Shown here piece after piece: positions 43,061-48,096 of a stretch of DNA of 48,096 bases. Under the pieces are notes generated by a model, which was not told the origin of the DNA, did not search any database, and was given only the letters and a program-made list of their open reading frames with translations. The stretch is from positions 1 to 48,096 of the forward strand of contig JAQWYK010000027.1 in the NCBI GenBank assembly GCA_029254025.1. The letters are read 5' to 3'. The DNA is from Crocinitomicaceae bacterium (GTDB lineage: Bacteria; Bacteroidota; Bacteroidia; Flavobacteriales_D; Crocinitomicaceae). The translations under genes and the position numbers were made by a program. Positions within the stretch are counted from its first letter, which is position 1. Each line of letters opens with the position of its first letter.

Positions 43061-43867
43061 CTAACGTAGCGGGAAAACTACTTCAACCGGGATGTTGAGA
43101 AATGATTTTTCGGGGCGTTGGGCATATATTCCATACAAAGTAGAGCCCGATCCAGTCATCGAGGCGTAAAGCGCTCCTTCTTCCAGCAATTTGTTCTTTG
43201 CAACGGCTAATTCGGGGTGGTTGTTGAAAACCCCTGGTTCAAAATCATTGATTAATAGACCTTTCCATTCCGTGATGTCCTGACTCAACACTGCCAATAT
43301 GGGCCGCTGTGGCGCTTCAGGTATAACCCCACTGTAAGCTTCAGCGGTACTCACGTGAATCCCAAGATTAATGATTTTGATAAAGAAGTCGGCTAAGCTG
43401 AATTCAATCGGGGCGGTGATTTCTCCTCTTCCTGTGCATAGTTGCGGCCTGTTTTCAATAAAAAAAACGCAATCACTTCCGAGTTTAGCCGCTTCAATTT
43501 TTAGCTCTTGAGGGGATAAATCAAGCTCAAATAAGTTATTCAACAAAATTAGTGTGAAGGCGCCATTTGAAGATCCTCCCCCCAATCCGCCTCCCATGGG
43601 GATAATTTTGTGCAGATGAATATGTACTGGCGGAATATCATGTAATTTTTTGAGTAGTTCATAAGCCTTTAAACACAAGTTGTTTTCAGGGTTACCGGGT
43701 ATCTCTAAACCTGTTGATGTAAATATGAGCTCATCTGAAGGAACGATTTCCAGAATGTCTTGAAGTGGAATGGGATACATTACTGTTTCTACTTCATGGT
43801 AATTATCCTCTCGTTTATAGAGAATGTGTAATCCCAAGTTAATTTTACAATCTGGAAAAATTATCAT
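43061..43867 (-). CDS. ispE: 4-diphosphocytidyl-2-C-methyl-D-erythritol kinase IspE
   Basis: GHMP kinase of the MEP isoprenoid pathway; it phosphorylates the 2-hydroxyl of CDP-methylerythritol. It opens IIFPDCKINLGLHILYKREDNYHEVETV, then has the GHMP ATP motif IIPMGGGLGGGSSNGAF near residues 91-107, the segment LGSDCVFFIENRPQLCTGRGE, and the closing LYASMTGSGSTLYGIY. 268 aa is normal for the phylum. ATG 43867 is supported by a TACATTTG box only 5 nt upstream; an alternative start at 43891 would lie upstream of that promoter box. It ends 10 bp past the FG-GAP gene's stop, convergent with it. Confidence 0.96.
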   Translation of the reverse strand: MIIFPDCKINLGLHILYKREDNYHEVETVMYPIPLQDILEIVPSDELIFTSTGLEIPGNPENNLCLKAYELLKKLHDIPPVHIHLHKIIPMGGGLGGGSSNGAFTLILLNNLFELDLSPQELKIEAAKLGSDCVFFIENRPQLCTGRGEITAPIEFSLADFFIKIINLGIHVSTAEAYSGVIPEAPQRPILAVLSQDITEWKGLLINDFEPGVFNNHPELAVAKNKLLEEGALYASMTGSGSTLYGIYAQRPEKSFLNIPVEVVFPLR

Positions 43868-43872
43868 AAGTA

Positions 43873-43880
43873 CAAATGTA
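43873..43880 (-). promoter_or_regulatory. -7 box 5 nt before the ispE ATG (leaderless-type)
   Basis: Minus strand: TACATTTG, TACTT, ATG. An exact TAnnTTTG match so close to the codon implies transcription starts at or next to the ATG. Confidence 0.5.
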
Positions 43881-43892
43881 GGAATAGCCAAC

Positions 43893-43900
43893 TATTTTTG
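43893..43900 (+). promoter_or_regulatory. -7 promoter box for accA
   Basis: TATTTTTG (exact TAnnTTTG), ending 30 nt before the accA ATG at 43931. It lies back-to-back with the ispE promoter, 12 bp apart. Confidence 0.45.
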
Positions 43901-43930
43901 TAACTTTCGACCCTCAAAAAAAAATAAAAT

Positions 43931-44884
43931 ATGTCAATATATTTAGATTTTGAAGAACCTATTAAGGCCTTAGAAGAGCAAATAGCTAAAGCGAAAGAGA
44001 TTGGTCAAGAGGCAGAGCTTGATATGACAGATAAAATTAAGGCGTTAGAGAAAAAACTTTCAGAGAAAACAACGGAGATTTTTTCTAATTTAACTCCATG
44101 GCAGCGCGTCCAATTGTCGCGTCATCCAGATAGACCTTATACCTTGGCCTATATTAATGCTATCAGTCAGGGTACTTTTCAGGAATTACATGGAGATCGA
44201 AGTGTAAAAGATGATAAAGCAATGGTGGGTGGTTTCGGCTCACTAGATGGCCAAACAGTTATGTTTATTGGTCAACAAAAGGGAATGAATACCAAAATGC
44301 GCCAATACCGTAATTTCGGAATGCCTAATCCAGAAGGTTATCGAAAAGCACTTCGCTTGATGAAATTAGCAGAGAAATTCAATAAGCCGATAGTTACCTT
44401 TATTGATACTCCAGGAGCATTTCCAGGGTTAGAGGCAGAAGAACGTGGACAAGGAGAAGCAATCGCACGAAATATCTATGAAATGATGGGGCTAAAAGTT
44501 CCTGTTATCTGCATAATTATTGGTGAAGGAGCATCCGGTGGAGCACTTGGGATTGGTGTAGGGGACAAGGTGTTGATGTTGGAAAACACCTGGTATTCTG
44601 TTATCTCACCTGAGTCATGCTCATCTATCCTATGGAGATCATGGGATTTCAAAGAAAAAGCTGCTGAAGCGCTAAAGTTGACATCCGAAGACATGAAAAA
44701 GCTGAAGTTAGTTGATGGTGTAATCAAAGAGCCTGCTATGGGAGCACATCGTAATCCGGAAGAAGCTTTTTCTATTGTGAAGTCAGAGATCAAAAAACAC
44801 ATCAATGCATTATCAAAGATTGATGCGGAGAAAAGATGCGAAGCAAGAATTGAAAAGTTCTGCAAGATGGGTGTAGTGAAGTAG
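43931..44884 (+). CDS. accA: Acetyl-CoA carboxylase carboxyltransferase subunit alpha
   Basis: Half of the carboxyltransferase (with AccD) that moves CO2 from biotin to acetyl-CoA, the first step of fatty acid synthesis. It opens [22 protein letters not shown], then [40 protein letters not shown], and the crotonase-like core [71 protein letters not shown], ending with [14 protein letters not shown]. All 317 residues match the family in order. It is single, with its own promoter and a strong terminator 56 bp downstream. Confidence 0.97.
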   Translation: MSIYLDFEEPIKALEEQIAKAKEIGQEAELDMTDKIKALEKKLSEKTTEIFSNLTPWQRVQLSRHPDRPYTLAYINAISQGTFQELHGDRSVKDDKAMVGGFGSLDGQTVMFIGQQKGMNTKMRQYRNFGMPNPEGYRKALRLMKLAEKFNKPIVTFIDTPGAFPGLEAEERGQGEAIARNIYEMMGLKVPVICIIIGEGASGGALGIGVGDKVLMLENTWYSVISPESCSSILWRSWDFKEKAAEALKLTSEDMKKLKLVDGVIKEPAMGAHRNPEEAFSIVKSEIKKHINALSKIDAEKRCEARIEKFCKMGVVK

Positions 44885-44940
44885 ATCATTGATACACTTC
44901 GAAAGTGAAATTGCTTTCGATGTTCAATAAAAATATAACA

Positions 44941-44975
44941 AACAAAAAAGTCCAGATTATCTGGACTTTTTTGTT
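44941..44975 (+). terminator. Strong intrinsic terminator after accA
   Basis: A 17-bp perfect inverted repeat with one central base: AACAAAAAAGTCCAGAT-T-ATCTGGACTTTTTTGTT. The GC core GTCCAGA/TCTGGAC is followed by six T residues on the plus strand and preceded by A residues, so it may also work on the minus strand for the small lipoprotein gene. Confidence 0.85.
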
Positions 44976-45063
44976 GTTGTTTGAGTTTTGGTTTTTCAAC
45001 CAAGTTGCGCAGTTACTTGCTCTTGAAACTACTAACGTTCTATGAATATAGAATTACGTTTAA

Positions 45064-45234
45064 TTATATTGTACCATTTTCGATATGTTCTATTTCTATG
45101 ACATCAGTTGAATTTGTAGTTTTTTCTTTGTCGAATTTCATCGCACTGTAAGCGTCACATACACCATGTCCTCCACAGCTTGCTAATCCGAATACTACTG
45201 CTGTTGCTACAAATATTTTTTTTAATGCTTTCAT
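45064..45234 (-). CDS. Small (56-aa) lipoprotein
   Basis: Translated by hand from the minus strand. The leader MKALKKIFVATAVVFGLASC has a basic n-region, a hydrophobic core and a lipobox LASC (Cys20). The mature part begins GGHGVCDAYSAMKFDKE and ends in an acidic tail (VIEIEHIENGTI). One further Cys is present (CDAYS). Tiny lipoproteins with a Cys soon after the lipobox are common in Bacteroidota and mostly unannotated. The gene is convergent with accA, and the strong palindrome at 44941-44975 can terminate both. I know no function. The start is unambiguous (ATG followed by the leader). Confidence 0.75.
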   Translation of the reverse strand: MKALKKIFVATAVVFGLASCGGHGVCDAYSAMKFDKEKTTNSTDVIEIEHIENGTI

Positions 45235-45384
45235 ACCTGATGTTTTATTGTTTTGTTTTAGCGTTGTTTCTTATATAGGGCAAGCGTATTTTAAATTCCA
45301 TAAAAAAAATGAAAAAAAAATAATCTTTTTTGCGGATCACTTGTAATACATTGTATAACAATAGTTTGGTTCGGAGATTTTTTT

Positions 45385-45446
45385 GTTGCAGGTTTCAGAT
45401 TACAGGTTCATCGCGCAAACTGTAACCACAAACCTGCAACCTGAGA
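45385..45446. repeat. Intergenic palindromic repeat, copy B
   Basis: GTTGCAGGTTT (45385-45395) pairs perfectly with AAACCTGCAAC (45430-45440), 11 bp; inside, TTACAG and CTGTAA form a second stem with loop GTTCATCGCGCAAA. The right flank continues CTGAGAC. It shares TTGCAGGTT, CGCGC, TGTAACC and CTGCAACCTG in the same order with copy A at 16876-16990. Confidence 0.6.
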
Positions 45447-45510
45447 CAGAAAAAAGAGAGGAATGATATTTCGTCCTACTTTTTTCCCTGCGGCAACCCA
45501 TAAAAAATTT

Positions 45511-45518
45511 TAAATTTG
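45511..45518 (+). promoter_or_regulatory. -7 promoter box for the aminotransferase gene
   Basis: TAAATTTG (exact TAnnTTTG), ending 25 nt before ATG 45544. Confidence 0.45.
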
Positions 45519-45543
45519 TTGCGTCTAATTTTATAACACAACA

Positions 45544-46737
45544 ATGATCCAATTATCTGATCGATTACTTGCAATGGAGGAGTCTGCAACCATTGCTATG
45601 TCACGCAAGAGTCGTGAACTCAAAGCAGAAGGAAAAGACATTATTTCTTTAAGCCTGGGTGAGCCTGATTTTCATACGCCTGATTTTATTAAGCAGGCAG
45701 CGGTAGAAGCCATGGAGCAGAATTACACTATGTACACTCCTGTACCAGGTTATGACGATTTGCGAGAAACTATCTGCGAAAAATTCGAGCGTGATAATGG
45801 GATTCATTATACGAAAGACCAAATTGTTGTTTCTACTGGAGCGAAACAGTCCATTGCAAATGTTGTAATGAGTCTTGTGAATCCGGGAGATGAGGTTATT
45901 ATTCCCGCACCATATTGGGTGTCTTACATTGAAATAGTGAAAGTGGCAGAAGGAATTCCGGTAATTGTTAATGCAGATATTTCAGCAGATTTTAAAGTGA
46001 CCGGAAAGCAATTAGAGGAAGCGATAACGCCAAAAACGAAGTTGATAATATTTTCTACGCCTTGCAATCCTACGGGATCTGTATATTCTAAAGCGGAATT
46101 GAAAGAGTTGGCTGAAGTAATCTGTCGTCACAAGAATATAGTAGCACTTTGCGATGAAATTTATGAACACATTAATTTTGTTGGGAAGCATGAAAGTCTC
46201 GCACAGTTCCCCGAAGTATATGACCAAGTAGTTACTGTAAATGGAGTTTCTAAAGCATGGGCCATGACGGGTTGGCGATTAGGATACATTGGTGCTCCTA
46301 AGGAGATAGCAGCTGCGTGTTCCAAAGTGCAAGGTCAGTTCACGAGTGGAACAAGTTCGATTACTCAACGTGCAACCATTGCTGCTTTGAAAAAAGATCC
46401 TGCATTTCTAAAGGATATGTTAGTAGCATTCAAAAATAGAAGAAAGCTTGTGCTGGAGGCGCTTCAAAATATGGAAGGTGTACGTGTCAATGAACCAGGT
46501 GGAGCTTTTTACTTCTTTCCTGATATTTCGTCCTTCTTTGGTAAGTCATATAATGGAACAGTAATTCACAATGCCAATGATTTAACCTTATATTTGTTGG
46601 AAGAAGCATTGGTAGCATTAGTTACAGGAGACGCTTTTGGTGATCCGAATTGTATCCGTATTTCGTATGCTACCGATGAGGCTACTTTGACGAAAGCGAT
46701 GGAAAGAATCGCTGCGGCATTGAATAAATTAAACTAA
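45544..46737 (+). CDS. aspC: Aspartate-type aminotransferase (PLP, class I)
   Basis: A 397-aa fold-type I aminotransferase of the Igamma/AspC type that moves amino groups between aspartate (or a similar acid) and 2-oxoglutarate. The features are: ISLSLGEPDFHTPDFIKQAAVEAM, the PLP-phosphate-binding VVSTGAKQSIANVVMSLVNPGDEVIIPAPYWVSY, SPCNPTG-like IFSTPCNPTGSVYSKAEL, the PLP Asp in VALCDEIYEHINF, the Schiff-base Lys in VNGVSKAWAMTGWRLGYIG (about residue 235) and the substrate Arg in NCIRISYATDEATL. It directly abuts the heptose kinase gene (stop codon 46735-46737, next ATG 46738), so both come from one mRNA. Confidence 0.93.
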   Translation: MIQLSDRLLAMEESATIAMSRKSRELKAEGKDIISLSLGEPDFHTPDFIKQAAVEAMEQNYTMYTPVPGYDDLRETICEKFERDNGIHYTKDQIVVSTGAKQSIANVVMSLVNPGDEVIIPAPYWVSYIEIVKVAEGIPVIVNADISADFKVTGKQLEEAITPKTKLIIFSTPCNPTGSVYSKAELKELAEVICRHKNIVALCDEIYEHINFVGKHESLAQFPEVYDQVVTVNGVSKAWAMTGWRLGYIGAPKEIAAACSKVQGQFTSGTSSITQRATIAALKKDPAFLKDMLVAFKNRRKLVLEALQNMEGVRVNEPGGAFYFFPDISSFFGKSYNGTVIHNANDLTLYLLEEALVALVTGDAFGDPNCIRISYATDEATLTKAMERIAAALNKLN

Positions 46738-47715
46738 ATGAACGTTAACCAGCTTTTTGACGATTTTTCTAAACGAAAAATACTCGTTTTAGGAGATGTG
46801 ATGATTGATGCTTACCTCGAAGGGAAGGTCAACCGTGTAAGTCCTGAAGCTCCGGTTCCGATTGTAAGTTTTACTTCACAAGAACAACGTTTAGGAGGGG
46901 CAGCAAATGTTGCGTTAAACTTATTGAGCTTAGGTGCTCAGGTAACGATTTGCTCGGTGGTTGGAGAAGATCAAAGCGGTCAAGATTTGAAAGGCTTGAT
47001 GGTAGCACAATCCATCTCAACCGAGGGCCTCGTATTTTCTCCGCATCGGAAAACGACACTAAAGACACGCGTAATTGGAAATAATCAACAATTACTGCGC
47101 GTAGATAATGAACAAACAGATGATATTCTTCCTGGAGAAGAAGACGCATTAGTGGGTAAGATCGAAGCGCTATTAGCGTCAAAGTTCGATGCTATTATCT
47201 TCGAGGATTATAATAAAGGTGTATTGACAGCATCGCTCATTGAACGTGTAATTGCACTTGCAAAGAAGTTTAATGTGGTGACCACGGTAGATCCGAAATT
47301 GACTAATTTTTACGCCTACAACGGGGTTACGCTGTTTAAGCCGAATTTGAAAGAACTACGAGACGGCGTAAAACGAATGGTGGACGTTCGGGATCGCAAA
47401 GATTTTGAAGCAGCAGTAGAGGAAATGAACCGCGTGTTGCAAGCTGAAAACGTCTTTGTAACATTAAGTGAACACGGCGTATACATTCAAAATGACAGCG
47501 CTAAACACTATATACCAGCGCATATCCGGAATATTGCAGATGTTTCTGGAGCGGGAGATACGGTAATTAGTGTGGCAACCCTATGCTATTTAGCGGGACT
47601 TCCCATAGATGAAGTGGCAGCAGTGGCGAATCTGGCAGGAGGTTTAGTCTGCGAACGCGTTGGCGTTGTGGCAATTGATAAAGCTCAGTTGAAATCAGAG
47701 TTGGAGAAGCTCTAA
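46738..47715 (+). CDS. Heptose-7-phosphate kinase (RfaE domain I / HldE N-terminal type)
   Basis: A 325-aa PfkB-family sugar kinase. It opens FSKRKILVLGDVMIDAYLEGKVNRVSPEAPVPIV, the family's substrate-binding start with the RISPEAPVPV hallmark of the ADP-heptose pathway kinase. The remaining motifs are LGGAANVALNLLSLGAQVTICSVVGEDQSG, IIFEDYNKGVLT, and the ATP/anion-hole motif ADVSGAGDTVISVATLCYL with the catalytic Asp. It is the kinase half only; the adenylyltransferase half found in enterobacterial HldE is missing, as usual in this phylum. It makes the sugar bisphosphate for lipopolysaccharide core heptose. It starts immediately after the aminotransferase gene. Confidence 0.9.
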   Translation: MNVNQLFDDFSKRKILVLGDVMIDAYLEGKVNRVSPEAPVPIVSFTSQEQRLGGAANVALNLLSLGAQVTICSVVGEDQSGQDLKGLMVAQSISTEGLVFSPHRKTTLKTRVIGNNQQLLRVDNEQTDDILPGEEDALVGKIEALLASKFDAIIFEDYNKGVLTASLIERVIALAKKFNVVTTVDPKLTNFYAYNGVTLFKPNLKELRDGVKRMVDVRDRKDFEAAVEEMNRVLQAENVFVTLSEHGVYIQNDSAKHYIPAHIRNIADVSGAGDTVISVATLCYLAGLPIDEVAAVANLAGGLVCERVGVVAIDKAQLKSELEKL

Positions 47716-47724
47716 ACAAACAGG

Positions 47725-48096
47725 ATGTTAGACCGAATTCGAGAACAGATCAATTTGAAATTATACGATTCGAAGAGTCGTGTGACAAGTTTGTTTAGTT
47801 GGCTGCATATTTTGGTCGCCGTAAGTATGATTGGTGTACTCATCTATTACTACGGATTTCCGCTCGATGACGATGAAAAATATGCTTTACTGCGAATTAT
47901 TGAATACAGTTTTGGATTCTACGTCCTTCGTTATTTCGTGAAGTTTGTCTACGATTATTCGCCTAAAGATTTTTTAAGGCGAAATTGGTTCGAATCGGTT
48001 GTGATTCTCCTCCTGATTGTTGAAGGAATTGCGTACAATTTCTTCAATACCATGTTCATTTCTAAATTCTTTGTATGGCTTGGATTTGAGGGGTTT
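47725..48096 (+). CDS. TrkH-type potassium uptake protein, N-terminal part (runs off the window)
   Basis: The first 124 codons of a membrane protein beginning MLDRIREQINLKLYDSKSR. Three hydrophobic segments are visible: LHILVAVSMIGVLIYYYGF (~27-45), IIEYSFGFYVLRYFVKFVYDY (~58-78) and SVVILLLIVEGIAYNFF (~91-107), joined by PKDFLRRNWFE. This N-terminal cytoplasm-membrane arrangement before the channel core is how TrkH-family subunits begin in many Bacteroidota; the channel core itself is outside the window, so the call rests on resemblance. It starts 9 bp after the heptose kinase stop and is likely in that operon. Confidence 0.6.
   Translation, partial: MLDRIREQINLKLYDSKSRVTSLFSWLHILVAVSMIGVLIYYYGFPLDDDEKYALLRIIEYSFGFYVLRYFVKFVYDYSPKDFLRRNWFESVVILLLIVEGIAYNFFNTMFISKFFVWLGFEGF

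Larger units (their letters stand above)
45235..45543. other. Intergenic region between the small lipoprotein and aminotransferase genes
   Basis: A 309-bp gap. It holds an AT-rich part (45235-45380) with poly-A runs and the lipoprotein's unrecognised promoter, the palindromic repeat copy B at 45385-45446, and the aminotransferase promoter box at 45511-45518. No gene or structured RNA is recognisable. Confidence 0.6.

Noticed and set aside
1-48096. CRISPR arrays, transposases, integrases, prophage, tRNA/rRNA genes
   Set aside because: None seen: no regularly spaced repeats, no transposase or integrase motifs, and no tRNA-like cloverleaf noticed in the gaps read.

Overview
The window is a chromosomal segment of an AT-rich member of the Bacteroidota, most likely a Flavobacteriales-type organism. 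The signs are: a type IX secretion (T9SS)/gliding gene pair at the left edge (porP/sprF and gldK); two large secreted proteins with the T9SS type-A C-terminal sorting motif; many lipoproteins with short leaders; families such as DUF4920 and the 'asparagine synthetase B-like' periplasmic proteins; and promoters of the Bacteroidota -7 type (TAnnTTTG) in front of most transcription units. There are no tRNA or rRNA genes, no CRISPR array, no transposase and no phage genes. It reads as core genome rather than an island.

Layout. 1-6078 (minus): gldK (partial), porP/sprF, an arginase-fold protein with degraded metal ligands, and topA. 6417-9738 (plus): dnaB, a periplasmic 'asparagine synthetase B-like' protein and a small membrane protein. 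9809-16839: a secreted amidotransferase-like protein, a giant outer-membrane beta-barrel protein, an alpha-oxoamine synthase and murB. 17012-19472 (plus): a menaquinone pair (hotdog thioesterase and isochorismate synthase), a DUF4920 lipoprotein and a CxxCH haem-protein gene whose lipoprotein leader is interrupted by TGA. 19525-26213 (minus): GH25 lysozyme, rplS, a 475-aa conserved protein of unknown function, an MbnH-like di-haem enzyme with an MbnP-like lipoprotein, clpX and clpP. 26386-32238 (minus): an adaptor-RND-TolC export operon. 32454-35884: a small unknown protein, a CarboxypepD_reg-like protein and a T9SS cargo protein. 36063-40697 (plus): a broken diaminopimelate decarboxylase gene, a GNAT, then a tightly overlapping lipoprotein/Nudix/amidohydrolase cluster. 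40792-48096: an FG-GAP T9SS cargo protein, ispE, accA, a 56-aa lipoprotein, an aspartate-type aminotransferase, a heptose-7-phosphate kinase and the start of a TrkH-like K+ transporter.

How the genes work together. PorP/GldK are parts of the machine that would export the two sorting-domain proteins in the same window. ClpX and ClpP form one protease. The thioesterase and isochorismate synthase both belong to menaquinone synthesis, and the haem-protein genes fit a respiring cell. The di-haem enzyme and MbnP-like protein probably form an enzyme/substrate pair in which a Trp is oxidised to a copper ligand.

Points worth a second look: the MbnH/MbnP pair outside a methanobactin context; two loci with reading-frame lesions (lysA and the cytochrome-like lipoprotein); the arginase-fold probable pseudoenzyme; three or four genes whose -7 box sits 4-5 nt before the ATG, suggesting leaderless mRNAs; two terminator hairpins lying just before the start codons of clpX and the lysozyme gene; and a palindromic intergenic repeat (TTGCAGGTT...AACCTGCAA) present at two loci 28 kb apart. 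I did not find a clearly new multi-gene system.
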